Below are positions 46,944 to 56,314 of a DNA stretch of 64,000 bases, one piece after another. The notes beneath the pieces were generated by a model. The model was not told the origin of the DNA, did not search any database, and was given only the letters and a program-made list of their open reading frames with translations. The DNA comes from an uncultured Bacteroides sp. (GTDB lineage: Bacteria; Bacteroidota; Bacteroidia; Bacteroidales; Bacteroidaceae). The stretch is taken from assembly GCA_905201685.1 (NCBI GenBank), contig CAJKOW010000001.1, positions 34,947 to 98,946 of the forward strand, written 5' to 3'. A program made the position numbers and the translations under genes. The stretch's first letter is position 1; each line of letters opens with the position of its first letter.

Positions 46944-48464
46944 TTACAGTTTTATTTTCTTCGAAACATGTTTAGACTCATTCTGCAAACGGTCGAGAGC
47001 AGTCACCACATACCGGTATTTCTTCTTCCCGTCCACGTATGGCAGCTTGTAGAAACAGTCGCGCGTAATGGCTACAATGTGTGAGGCATCGTCCAAATCA
47101 ATTTCTTCCTTGGTGTCAAAACGATATACCACGTACTGCACGGCGCGGTCCATCTCGTCTTTATACTTAGGTGCCGTCCAGAAAAGGATATATCCGTCTT
47201 CTGTCCATACGGGCTTCAGCTTACGTACTTTATCGGGAGCCTGATTGTCCATGAAGTCGAACACTGGAGGCAAAGCCGGATACTTGTGATATTCGGCAAC
47301 CAGTGCGTCGCGATAACGTCCCTGGTTCTCGACTACGGCAGCTGCATACCACTGACAACTTCCACCGATGGTCTGATAAGCACGTTGCAAAGCCATCTTA
47401 CGCGGCAACTGGTTTATTCCCGGATCTTGCGGATCGGCATTCTGGATGGTGTTCTGCACCGACTGTCCGATAAACAACGGACGGTTCTCAGTATGCTTGG
47501 CCCACCACCTTACCAACGTTTCGTAGTCGGCCGCCGGATGTCCGATGTGCCAGTATATCTGCGGAATGTTATAGTCGATCCAACCCTCGCGTGCCCACAG
47601 CAGTACGTCGGCATACAGGTCATCATAGTTCTGCAATCCTTTCGTCTTGCTGCCCAGCGGGTCGCTGCTTTCGTTGCGATAGATGCCAAAAGGCGAAACG
47701 CCGAACTTCACCCAGGATTTCACCTCACGGATGGTCTCGTGCAGCTGCCTGATCAGCGTATTCACATTGCTGCGGCGCCAGTCGGCCTTATTGTCAAAGC
47801 CGCCTCCGTAGCGGGCAAAACTGGCATCGTCGGGAAAATCGACTCCCTTAATCGGATAAGGATAGAAATAATCGTCCATGTGAATGGCATCTACATCGTA
47901 GCGCGAAACAATGTCGCCCACTACCAGGCAGATGTGCCGGCGGCTTTCCGGCAAAGCCGGGTCGAAGTAAATCTGGTCGCCATAAGTCACAAACCACTCG
48001 GGATGCAGATTATAAACATGATTGGGCACAAGTTCGTTCTTCAAAGACGTCTTTACCCGATACGGATTGATCCACGCATGAAACTCCATGCCACGCTTGT
48101 GACACTCTTCAATCATGAACTGCATGGGGTCCCAGTACGGATCGGGTGCCTGTCCCTGTACGCCTGTCAGATAACGGCTCCAAGGTTCCAGACGTGAAGC
48201 ATAAAGTGCATCGGCTTCGGGGCGCACCTGGAAGATGATTGCGTTAAAGCCTGCTCCCCGTAACGAATTCAGCTGCTCAATCAAAGTCTGTTTCATTTTC
48301 TCCGTCGGCATTCCTTTAAACTGTCCATTCACCACCTGAATCCACGCACCGCGGAATTCACGTTTAGGATAACGTCCCGACGCTATATTCTGTGCCGAAA
48401 CCGTCAGCAACGATACGCACAGCAACAAAGGCAATAGCCATATTCTAATCTTCATCATACCCAT
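46944..48464 (-). CDS. GHL10-type (DUF187) family 10-like glycosyl hydrolase, secreted
   Basis: This 506-residue protein has a signal peptide (about 1-24, ending LTVSAQ). The GHL10 domain spans about 34-370: PKREFRGAWIQVV, FNAIIFQVRPEADALY, WDPMQFMIEECHKRGMEFHAWINPYR and YDVDAIHMDDYFYPYP. A fibronectin type III-like tail (about 400-506) ends SKHVSKKIKL. Related proteins act on cell-wall or storage glycans in other bacteria, but the substrate is unsettled. It is monocistronic, divergent from uvrA, with a -7-like TACCTTTG at 48496-48503. A paralogue lies at 57855-59333. Confidence 0.88.
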   Translation of the reverse strand: MGMMKIRIWLLPLLLCVSLLTVSAQNIASGRYPKREFRGAWIQVVNGQFKGMPTEKMKQTLIEQLNSLRGAGFNAIIFQVRPEADALYASRLEPWSRYLTGVQGQAPDPYWDPMQFMIEECHKRGMEFHAWINPYRVKTSLKNELVPNHVYNLHPEWFVTYGDQIYFDPALPESRRHICLVVGDIVSRYDVDAIHMDDYFYPYPIKGVDFPDDASFARYGGGFDNKADWRRSNVNTLIRQLHETIREVKSWVKFGVSPFGIYRNESSDPLGSKTKGLQNYDDLYADVLLWAREGWIDYNIPQIYWHIGHPAADYETLVRWWAKHTENRPLFIGQSVQNTIQNADPQDPGINQLPRKMALQRAYQTIGGSCQWYAAAVVENQGRYRDALVAEYHKYPALPPVFDFMDNQAPDKVRKLKPVWTEDGYILFWTAPKYKDEMDRAVQYVVYRFDTKEEIDLDDASHIVAITRDCFYKLPYVDGKKKYRYVVTALDRLQNESKHVSKKIKL

Positions 48465-48632
48465 ATATTCTATTAACTATTTCTACGTAAGGTCGCAAAG
48501 GTAAACATTTCCGGGGAAAAAACGAACAGTTCAGCGATTTAGTCCGCTAAAAACCATCTCCATAAAAGACAAAGACTGCATCCACGGCTTATAAAATCCA
48601 CCACAAAATTACAGTTTCATCCGTTTTTTGCG

Positions 48633-48640
48633 TAAGTTTG
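48633..48640 (+). promoter_or_regulatory. Candidate -7 box of uvrA
   Basis: TAAGTTTG fits TAnnTTTG and lies 25 bp before the uvrA ATG. No exact -33 TTTG is at the usual spacing (TTTC is the nearest). No SOS-type operator was recognised. Confidence 0.5.
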
Positions 48641-48665
48641 CATCCTAATAAGCGAAAGACGAAAC

Positions 48666-51440
48666 ATGAGCGAATCAAAATCTATCATCATCAAGGGTGC
48701 AAGGGTCAACAACCTGAAAAACATTGATGTCGAAATACCGCGCAACAAGTTAGTTGTCATCACCGGACTGTCCGGTTCGGGAAAATCGTCGCTGGCTTTC
48801 GACACACTGTATGCCGAGGGCCAACGCCGCTACGTGGAAAGCCTCAGCAGCTATGCACGCCAGTTCTTAGGACGAATGAGCAAACCCGAGTGCGACTTTA
48901 TAAAGGGAATACCGCCCGCCATCGCCATCGAACAGAAAGTCAGCAGCCGAAACCCGCGTTCTACCGTGGGCACATCGACCGAAATATACGAATACCTGCG
49001 CCTGCTCTATGCACGGGTGGGCAAGACCTTCAGCCCCATCAGCGGACAGGAGGTGAAGAAACACTCTACCGAAGACATCGTGAACTGCATGACCGAGTAT
49101 CCCGAAGGGACACGGTTCACCGTACTGGCTCCCCTCCTGCTGCGCGACAACCGCACACTGGCCCAACAGTTAGAGGTGGACATGCAGCAGGGATTCAATC
49201 GGTTAGAGGTAAACGGCCAGATGGTACGCATCGATGAATATCAGCCCCGGGAAGGTGACACCATCTTTCTGCTGGTTGACCGCATGACCGCCTCTACCGC
49301 AAAAGACAACATCAGCCGCCTGACTGACTCGGCCGAAACCGCCATGTACGAGGGCGACGGCGCCTGCCTGCTGCGTTTCTATCAGGCGGACGGCGGCACC
49401 AGCCTCTACCGCTTCAGCACCAAGTTCGAAGCAGACGGCATCACCTTCGAAGAGCCCAACGACCAGATGTTTTCGTTCAATTCACCCATCGGTGCCTGTC
49501 CCGAATGTGAAGGTTTCGGACGGGTGATCGGCATCGACGAACACTTGGTTGTTCCCAATCGCTCCCTTTCCGTATATGACGGTGCTGTCGTATGCTGGCG
49601 TGGCGAAAAGATGGGCGAATGGAAAGACATGGTGATCAGAGGAGCCGAAAAGGCTGGTTTCCCCATCTTCACCCCCTACTATCAGCTGACCGACGAACAA
49701 CGCCGCATGCTGTGGGAGGGGACACCATACTTCGAAGGCATCAACGCTTTCTTCAAGATGCTGCAGGAAAACCAGTACAAGATACAATACCGCGTCATGC
49801 TGGCCCGCTACCGCGGAAAAACCCTCTGCCCCAAATGCCACGGCACACGGCTGAAACCCGAAGCCGGATACGTGAAAGTGGGCGGACGAAGCATTTCCGA
49901 ATTGGTTGACCTGCCTGTCACCGAACTGAAAGTCTTCTTCGACAACCTGAAGCTGAGCAAACACGATGCCGACATAGCCCGACGCATCCTGACCGAGATA
50001 AACAGCCGGCTCCAGTTCCTGCTCGACGTAGGACTGGGTTACCTGACCCTGAACCGGCTCAGTAATTCACTCTCGGGCGGTGAAAGCCAGCGCATCAACT
50101 TAGCCACTTCGTTAGGCAGCAGCTTAGTAGGCAGCCTGTATATTCTGGACGAACCCAGCATCGGACTGCACAGCCGCGATACCGACAAACTGATACACGT
50201 ACTGCGTCAGCTGCAACAACTGGGCAACACCGTTGTCGTGGTAGAGCATGACGAAGAAATCATCCGCGCAGCCGACTACATCATCGACATCGGTCCTAAA
50301 GCCGGACGATTAGGCGGACAAGTTGTCTATCAGGGCGACATGAAGGACTTACAGAAAGGCAGTGACAGCTACACCGTGCGCTACCTGCTGGGCGAAGAAA
50401 CCATCCCCGTACCGACCCACCACCGGCCGTGGAACAACTATATCGAGATAAAAGGTGCGCGCGAGAACAACCTGAAAGGCGTGGACGTGCGCTTTCCCCT
50501 CAACGTGATGACGGTAGTCACCGGCGTCAGCGGATCGGGGAAAAGTACGCTGGTACGCGATGTCTTCTACCGCGCCCTGAAGCGTGAACTGGACGAATGC
50601 ACCGAACGCCCCGGCGAATTCGTATCGATAGGAGGCGACCTGAAGAGCCTGAGCAACGTGGAGTTCGTCGATCAGAACCCCATCGGGAAGTCATCGCGGA
50701 GCAACCCGGTGACTTACATCAAGGCTTACGACGAGATACGAAAACTATGGGCCGAACAGCCATTGGCCAAACAAATGGGATACACCGCCGGCTATTTCAG
50801 CTTCAACAGCGAGGGCGGACGATGCGAGGAATGCAAGGGCGAAGGTACCATCACCGTCGAAATGCAGTTCATGGCCGACTTGGTACTGGAGTGTGAATCG
50901 TGCCACGGCAAACGCTTCAAGGCAGACACGCTGGAAGTGAAGTTCCACGACATGAGCATCTACGACGTCCTGGAAATGACGGTCAATCAGGCTGTCGAAT
51001 TCTTCACGCAGTACGGACAGAAAAAGATTGTAAAGAAGCTGCAACCGTTGCAGGAAGTCGGTTTGGGCTACATCAAGTTAGGACAGTCCTCGTCCACCCT
51101 GTCGGGAGGCGAAAACCAGCGCGTCAAACTGGCTTACTACCTGAGTCAGGAAAAGGCCGACCCTACCCTCTTCATCTTCGACGAGCCTACCACGGGTCTG
51201 CATTTCCACGACATCCGGAAACTGCTGGAAGCTTTCGACTCTCTGATCAAGCGGGGGCACAGCATTGTCATCATCGAGCACAACCTTGACGTCATCAAGT
51301 GTGCCGACTACATCATCGACCTCGGTCCCGAAGGTGGCGACAAAGGCGGCTACATCGTAGCCACAGGTACTCCGGAAGAGGTAGCCCAATGTGCTGCCAG
51401 CTATACCGGACAATTCCTGCAAGAAAAACTTCAGGCATAA
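48666..51440 (+). CDS. uvrA: Excinuclease ABC subunit A
   Basis: This 924-residue DNA-damage recognition ATPase belongs to nucleotide excision repair. Two ABC modules are visible: Walker [14 protein letters not shown] (about 35) and [13 protein letters not shown] (about 620), and two signature stretches, LSGGESQRI and [11 protein letters not shown], each followed by a DEP Walker B. Zinc fingers are shown by [10 protein letters not shown] with CPKCHG, and by CEECKGEG with CESCHG. The insertion and DNA-binding domains are at the normal positions. The length is typical. It sits alone between two spacers and is divergent from the GHL10 gene. Confidence 0.97.
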   Translation: MSESKSIIIKGARVNNLKNIDVEIPRNKLVVITGLSGSGKSSLAFDTLYAEGQRRYVESLSSYARQFLGRMSKPECDFIKGIPPAIAIEQKVSSRNPRSTVGTSTEIYEYLRLLYARVGKTFSPISGQEVKKHSTEDIVNCMTEYPEGTRFTVLAPLLLRDNRTLAQQLEVDMQQGFNRLEVNGQMVRIDEYQPREGDTIFLLVDRMTASTAKDNISRLTDSAETAMYEGDGACLLRFYQADGGTSLYRFSTKFEADGITFEEPNDQMFSFNSPIGACPECEGFGRVIGIDEHLVVPNRSLSVYDGAVVCWRGEKMGEWKDMVIRGAEKAGFPIFTPYYQLTDEQRRMLWEGTPYFEGINAFFKMLQENQYKIQYRVMLARYRGKTLCPKCHGTRLKPEAGYVKVGGRSISELVDLPVTELKVFFDNLKLSKHDADIARRILTEINSRLQFLLDVGLGYLTLNRLSNSLSGGESQRINLATSLGSSLVGSLYILDEPSIGLHSRDTDKLIHVLRQLQQLGNTVVVVEHDEEIIRAADYIIDIGPKAGRLGGQVVYQGDMKDLQKGSDSYTVRYLLGEETIPVPTHHRPWNNYIEIKGARENNLKGVDVRFPLNVMTVVTGVSGSGKSTLVRDVFYRALKRELDECTERPGEFVSIGGDLKSLSNVEFVDQNPIGKSSRSNPVTYIKAYDEIRKLWAEQPLAKQMGYTAGYFSFNSEGGRCEECKGEGTITVEMQFMADLVLECESCHGKRFKADTLEVKFHDMSIYDVLEMTVNQAVEFFTQYGQKKIVKKLQPLQEVGLGYIKLGQSSSTLSGGENQRVKLAYYLSQEKADPTLFIFDEPTTGLHFHDIRKLLEAFDSLIKRGHSIVIIEHNLDVIKCADYIIDLGPEGGDKGGYIVATGTPEEVAQCAASYTGQFLQEKLQA

Positions 51441-52120
51441 GAACAGCGCCATCCGCATCCGACGGAGCACGAGTCTCCGTAAGGGTGCGGGTGCGTCTTA
51501 TTTTGTAAGAAAATCACGCAAAACAGACTTTCCTCCACTTTTCTCTACGTTACATTTCCACTTGCACGTACGTTACATAGCGTCTGCTTTCACCTGCATT
51601 CCGGGCCATGAGAATCCCCCTTTACAAAGCCTCGTGAACCCTTCACGCAATGATTGTGAAACATCATGTTTCACCATATTCCATTGCATATCAATCGAAT
51701 AAACCTCCGTGAAGCCGTGAAGGATATTTCGGAAAAAATAAAATCAAACGGTAGTTGGAATCATGGCCCGACTATTTCAGGCAGTATGGAATGTTTCACT
51801 CATCGATAGTAAGCATTTACTACCATACGCGTAAGAAGCCCGAGCCATGCAAGTGTCGTTCGCGAGCCACACAAGTGTGGAACGCGAGCCGTGCAAGTGT
51901 GGAACAGGAGCCGTTCAAGTGTTTCTCACTCTACCCACCTGATTGCTCATCCGGACATCAGTAAGAGCTGTCCATCAAAATTTTCTTCGACAGCGATAGC
52001 GCCGGAATCATTTTTAGCAATAGTTCATACTCACAGATCAAAACAATTCATTAACTTTGCAAAAGTTTGCACGTCGCGAATGTGCATCCACATAGCAAAC
52101 ACTTATAAAATGTTATAAAG
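51441..52120. other. 680-bp spacer with inverted relatives of the 36-kb repeats
   Basis: No gene is supported. It carries, in the inverse orientation and order, the repeat words found upstream of the LysE gene (see 51547-51928). A -7-like TAACTTTG at 52052-52059 lies 61 bp before the GH5 gene start. Confidence 0.65.
51547..51928. repeat. Composite repeat, inverted relative of 36013-36626
   Basis: The 20 bases 51559-51578 equal the reverse complement of 36605-36624. GTGAAACATCATGTTTCACC (51656-51675) is the counterpart of 36449-36468 (16 of 20). Then 51841, 51863, 51885 and 51907 begin four 22-bp units (CGAGCC-RYRCAAGTGT). Bases 51883-51902 are the exact reverse complement of 36048-36067. The order is mirrored, so the two spacers are inverted, diverged copies of one element. 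Confidence 0.85.
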
Positions 52121-54082
52121 ATGAGAGCCTTAAATTACCTGTTATTTTTTACACTATGTTTTTCCTTGTTCATATCCTGCAAGGATGATGTGATAGTCGA
52201 ACAACCACCAACACCGGAAGAAACTCCCGAAGAAGAAATCCCGGAAGAAAGTTTTGTCTGTGACCTGAAACCTCTTCACGTAGAAGGTCGTTATCTGAAA
52301 GATGCGGACGGCAACCTGATTAACCTCCATGGCACAGTGATGGGTTCCAACCCATATTTTGCCCAAAACGCTTATGAAAACTACGATGTGGACGGCTGCA
52401 TAAGGCACAATAAAAAGCAGTTGGATGGCGTGCTGAATGCCGGCTGGAAGTTTACTTTCCTGCGTCTGATTGTGGACGCGCAATGGTTCACCGACCCCAA
52501 ATTCGTTTCTACCGAAGAAACCAAATACGACTTCTTGTCGGAAGATTACTTCCAGAGATACATGGAAAAACTGTTTGTTCCACTGATTGAATATACCAAC
52601 AGCAAAGGCCTTTATGTGGTAATCGCCCCACCGAGCGGACCTCGTGAAACGATTGCCGTAGGCGACGATTTCCATCAATACATCATCCGCATGTGGGATT
52701 TGTTCTCCCGACATCCGAAGATAAGAAACAATCCCGGTGTCATGTTTGAACTGTTCAACGAGCCCGTCAACATCAAGAGCGCTGACGGCACCCGTGCTGG
52801 AAACGGCAGCCAGGAATACTATGACCAATTGACCATATTCTGCCAGGCCATTGTCGATAAAATCCGCGGAAACCAATGCAACAACATCGTATGGGTTCCG
52901 GGACTTGGCTACCAGTCGCAATATGCCGGCTATGCCACCAATCCCGTCAAAGGCGAGAATGTCGGCTATGCCGTACATGTATATCCGGGTTGGTATGGCA
53001 GCGATGGAGAAGAAGCAAGTCCCGAACTCGGAGGAAGCTGGGGTGGCGGCTACCAGGCTTTCCAGCGGGGCTGGGACGAACAGGTAGGTCCTGCTGCCAA
53101 GATAGCCCCGATTATGGTCACCGAGATGGACTGGGCACCGTCCAAGTACAATTCCAGCTGGGGCAAAAGCTATACCGGCGTTGCCGGCGACTGGGGATTC
53201 GGAGCCAACTTCAAGTATATTACCGACCGCGAAGGTAACGTAAGCTGGGTGCTTTACACAGGCACACACTTGCTTTTGGACTTCAAAGACATACCGGGAG
53301 AAGAAGGCAACTATACATTCCTCAACGACCCTGAAGCCTGTCCCTGGCCAGTATATCACTGGCTGAAGGAATATGCCGGCGAAGATGTTTCCGAAGCCGA
53401 ACTGGTAGGGCTGGAGTTATCCGACGCATCCGATCACATCGAACTATCCATCGACAACGACCTCTATGTTGCTCTTAAAGCCGTGTATTCGGATGGAAGC
53501 AGCAAAATGATTACCGGAAACCTGAAGTTCGCCAGTGCCGACGAAAGCATCGTGACAGTCAGCGATATGGGTAAAATTACTGCTCACAATTTCGGTGAGA
53601 CGAACGTAACCGCTACATACACATCGGGCGACATCACCAAATCCCTGACCTTTAAAGTCACCGTCTTAGGTCCGTTTGCACTGACCAAGGAAATGTTCAA
53701 TCCCGTTCTATTTGGCGGTCAGGGCCCCGGCAGCTTCGACGAAACTACCAAGACACTGACTTTCGGCGAAGAAGGCAAAGAAAGCTTTTCCGGATGGCAT
53801 TACAACAACGGGCTCGACCTCTCCAACTACTCTAAAATCCGTGTAGAATTGGAAAGCGCCCCTACAGGAAGCAGTGTTGCATTCAGGCTGATTCCCGAAA
53901 ACACGTTATATACCATGAATCATATTGAATACAAATTCAACGGCAGCAACGTGATCGAAATCGATCTGCACAACATGATCAGCATGACCAACCAACGGGT
54001 GTCACCCGATTGCATATACTACATTTTCTTCTTTACCAAAGAACCGGCAGTAATTGTGATTAAAAGTGTGACACTGATATAA
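52121..54082 (+). CDS. GH5-family glycanase lipoprotein with Ig-like and C-terminal beta domains
   Basis: The protein has 653 residues. The lipoprotein signal ends LFISC (Cys20), followed by an acidic proline-rich linker (PPTPEETPEEEIPEE). The cellulase-type barrel (about 45-420) shows the acid/base in FELFNEPVN (E214) and the nucleophile in IMVTEMDWAP (E335), with AVHVYPGWYG between. A BIG2-like domain follows (about 428-520; DESIVTVSDMGKITAHNFGETNVTATY), then a beta-sandwich to the end that may bind carbohydrate. It is likely a surface endo-glycanase on a beta-linked plant or yeast polysaccharide; the GH5 subfamily cannot be told by eye. It is followed after 47 bp by a GH43 gene, with no SusC/D nearby. 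Confidence 0.87.
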   Translation: MRALNYLLFFTLCFSLFISCKDDVIVEQPPTPEETPEEEIPEESFVCDLKPLHVEGRYLKDADGNLINLHGTVMGSNPYFAQNAYENYDVDGCIRHNKKQLDGVLNAGWKFTFLRLIVDAQWFTDPKFVSTEETKYDFLSEDYFQRYMEKLFVPLIEYTNSKGLYVVIAPPSGPRETIAVGDDFHQYIIRMWDLFSRHPKIRNNPGVMFELFNEPVNIKSADGTRAGNGSQEYYDQLTIFCQAIVDKIRGNQCNNIVWVPGLGYQSQYAGYATNPVKGENVGYAVHVYPGWYGSDGEEASPELGGSWGGGYQAFQRGWDEQVGPAAKIAPIMVTEMDWAPSKYNSSWGKSYTGVAGDWGFGANFKYITDREGNVSWVLYTGTHLLLDFKDIPGEEGNYTFLNDPEACPWPVYHWLKEYAGEDVSEAELVGLELSDASDHIELSIDNDLYVALKAVYSDGSSKMITGNLKFASADESIVTVSDMGKITAHNFGETNVTATYTSGDITKSLTFKVTVLGPFALTKEMFNPVLFGGQGPGSFDETTKTLTFGEEGKESFSGWHYNNGLDLSNYSKIRVELESAPTGSSVAFRLIPENTLYTMNHIEYKFNGSNVIEIDLHNMISMTNQRVSPDCIYYIFFFTKEPAVIVIKSVTLI

Positions 54083-54129
54083 CTTCAGTTAGAACTTAAC
54101 ACGCAAGTAATAAATAAAAATTTAATGTC

Positions 54130-55494
54130 ATGAAACAAAAAAGAGCAATCGTTCTGGCTATAGGAGTGCTGTCCTCATGGTTCCAACTGTCCGGACAAAA
54201 TCCTATCATACAAACCTGCTACACCCCCGACCCGGCACCATACGTACATGGCGATACGGTTTACCTCTTCACCGACCACGATGAAGACGATGCCCAATAC
54301 TTCAAAATGAAAGACTGGCTGCTTTTCACCACAACCGACATGGTTAACTGGACATTCCGCGGTGTCCCCATATCGACCGAAACATTCAAGTGGGCCAAAC
54401 AAGGCGATAATGCATGGGCTTCGCAAGCTATAGAGCGGGACGGAAAATGGTATTGGTATGTAGCCGCAGAAGACACAACCATCCATCTGCACGGAATCGG
54501 CGTAGCCGTAGCAGACAATCCCGAAGGACCGTACAAAGATGCCATAGGCAAACCACTCATTCCGGGTGGTTTTGGATACATCGACCCGTCCGTCTTCATC
54601 GACGACGACGGACAGGCCTACCTGTTTTGGGGCAACAACGGATTGTGGTATGCCAAGTTGGGACGCGACATGGTGTCGCTGGAAAGCGAGATAATCAAAG
54701 TCGATACGGACAGCGAATCGGCTTTCGGACCACAGGTACTGAAGCACGACTGGCAGTTGAACAAGAAAATCATGAAAACCGGATACGAAGAAGGCCCGTG
54801 GATATATAAGCGCGGAGATACCTATTACATGGAATATGCTGCCGGCGGAGTTCCGGAACACATGGCCTATTCGACTGCCAAAAACATAGCAGGACCATGG
54901 ACATACCGCGGACGCATAATGGACGAAGCCCGTGGCAGCTTTACCATTCACGGGGGTTCAATCGAATTCAAGGGACGTAACTTCATGTTCTATCACAACG
55001 GCACTCTGCCTAACGGAAGCGGTTATCGCCGCGCCTCATGCGTGGAAGAATTCACCCGCAATGCCGACGGCTCTATTCCGCACATTGCATTCACCAGAGA
55101 AGGAGTGAAAAACCCCATAAAAAACCTGAATCCCTACGAACGGGTAGAAGCAGAAACGATGGCGGACAGCTATGGTTTAAAAACCGACCGCCAGGCAGGA
55201 AAAGACCATTGGCTGACCCGCATCTACAACGGCTCATGGCAGCGTCTGCGCAGTGTTGACTTCGGCAACGGAGCCCAGTCGGTCACAGTGTGTGTACGAG
55301 GCAAGGCCGGCGGAACCATAGAAATGAGAGTTGACGACAAAGCAATAGCCACCATCCATGTGACAGCCGACAAAGAATGGCACCAGCTCTCCGCCCCTGT
55401 AGAAAAAGTAACGGGCGTTCACGATCTGACCATCCTGTACCGTGGCGATGATGAAGAACTTTTGGAATTTGACTGGTGGAAAATGAACAGATAG
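54130..55494 (+). CDS. GH43 glycosidase with CBM6-like C-terminal domain
   Basis: This 454-residue protein has a signal peptide (about 1-22, ending QLSGQ). The five-bladed propeller carries the GH43 catalytic set: TPDPAP (D34, base), YIDPSVFID (D152, pKa modulator) and EEGPWIYKR (E221, acid). The family works on alpha-L-arabinofuranosides or beta-D-xylosides. From about 345 (YERVEAETMADSYGLKT) a CBM6-type sandwich extends to the end (DLTILYRGDDEELLEFDWW). The pairing with GH5 suggests hydrolysis of an arabinose- or xylose-containing polysaccharide. A strong terminator follows. Confidence 0.9.
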   Translation: MKQKRAIVLAIGVLSSWFQLSGQNPIIQTCYTPDPAPYVHGDTVYLFTDHDEDDAQYFKMKDWLLFTTTDMVNWTFRGVPISTETFKWAKQGDNAWASQAIERDGKWYWYVAAEDTTIHLHGIGVAVADNPEGPYKDAIGKPLIPGGFGYIDPSVFIDDDGQAYLFWGNNGLWYAKLGRDMVSLESEIIKVDTDSESAFGPQVLKHDWQLNKKIMKTGYEEGPWIYKRGDTYYMEYAAGGVPEHMAYSTAKNIAGPWTYRGRIMDEARGSFTIHGGSIEFKGRNFMFYHNGTLPNGSGYRRASCVEEFTRNADGSIPHIAFTREGVKNPIKNLNPYERVEAETMADSYGLKTDRQAGKDHWLTRIYNGSWQRLRSVDFGNGAQSVTVCVRGKAGGTIEMRVDDKAIATIHVTADKEWHQLSAPVEKVTGVHDLTILYRGDDEELLEFDWWKMNR

Positions 55495-55526
55495 GTGTAG
55501 CCCCCCTATGACACCAGAAAGCAAAC

Positions 55527-55562
55527 GACCCGTCATTGAGAGATCAGCATCAATGACGGGTC
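55527..55562. terminator. Terminator between the GH43 and outer-membrane barrel genes
   Basis: GACCCGTCATTGA (55527-55539) and TCAATGACGGGTC (55550-55562) are perfect 13-bp arms followed by GCCTTTTTAT. It ends the GH5-GH43 unit, and the arms can also serve the convergent gene at 55589-56068. Confidence 0.95.
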
Positions 55563-55588
55563 GCCTTTTTATATAAGCACCAATTCTA

Positions 55589-56068
55589 TCAGAAATACAA
55601 TCCGAACCCGACTTTTACTCCGAACTTGGAACGGTCGCCATTGACGTTCCAGTAGGCAGCAGGCTCGATGGTCACCGTACGCGAGAGGAAGAATGCATAA
55701 CCGGCTTCCATCCCAAACGAGAACTTGGTATCATCCAGATTGCCCAAGTCGTAACGGTCCACGTTGACATTGGCACCAAGAAAGACACCGACTTGACTGA
55801 AATAATAACGGCCTCCCACACCCAAAGAATAGATGTCGGCTCCATTTTCATTCCATTTGGCAGCACCGTTCACCAGCAAAGCCACGTTGTCAACCAGGAA
55901 AGCTCCACCTTTTACTTCCAATCCGAAAGAAGTTTTGTCCGTTCCTGTATCGTGCGACAACTCCAATCCCGTCAGTGAAGGACTGACAATCCATTTTCCT
56001 TTCTCAAACTGTGCCCGTGCCGCCACCGAAGCGACCAACAGACAAACAAGCAACATTAGCTTCTTCAT
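55589..56068 (-). CDS. Small outer-membrane beta-barrel protein
   Basis: This 159-residue protein has a signal peptide (1-19, ending VAARAQ). Alternating amphipathic strands (LVDNVALLVNGAAKW, YSLGVGGRYYFSQVGVFLGANVN, FSFGMEAGYAFFLS, VTIEPAAYWNV) and a terminal GFGLYF fit an eight-stranded OmpW/OmpA-like barrel. The cargo or partner is unknown. It lies 27 bp after the small membrane-protein gene on the same strand and could be cotranscribed with the CstA gene. Confidence 0.85.
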   Translation of the reverse strand: MKKLMLLVCLLVASVAARAQFEKGKWIVSPSLTGLELSHDTGTDKTSFGLEVKGGAFLVDNVALLVNGAAKWNENGADIYSLGVGGRYYFSQVGVFLGANVNVDRYDLGNLDDTKFSFGMEAGYAFFLSRTVTIEPAAYWNVNGDRSKFGVKVGFGLYF

Positions 56069-56095
56069 ATCATTTCAATTTTTATCAGTAAGTAT

Positions 56096-56314
56096 TCAGC
56101 TTTTACGTTCTTCGTCCCGACGTCTCTGCTGCAGCTTTTCCTTCTTGCGCAACACCAACCACAGCAACAGCACAATCACATACGAAGCCACCACCGTGAT
56201 GTATTTTTCGGCCGATGAAATCTCCGAATTACGCGGCAAAAAATAAGCCGCCGTTGCCGAAACATAGATCAGCAAAGCAAGAGTTAGTCCGGTTGATTTT
56301 CTGATTTTCTTCAT
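56096..56314 (-). CDS. Small two-helix membrane protein linked to CstA
   Basis: This 72-residue protein has two hydrophobic segments (about 9-25 and 38-56, with YITVVASYVIVLLLWLVL) and a strongly basic C-terminal tail (RKKEKLQQRRRDEERKS). Its ATG overlaps the stop codon of the CstA gene (TGATG at 56312-56316), so translation is probably coupled. I do not recognise a family. A role as accessory subunit of the CstA-type transporter is inference from the overlap. Confidence 0.75.
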   Translation of the reverse strand: MKKIRKSTGLTLALLIYVSATAAYFLPRNSEISSAEKYITVVASYVIVLLLWLVLRKKEKLQQRRRDEERKS

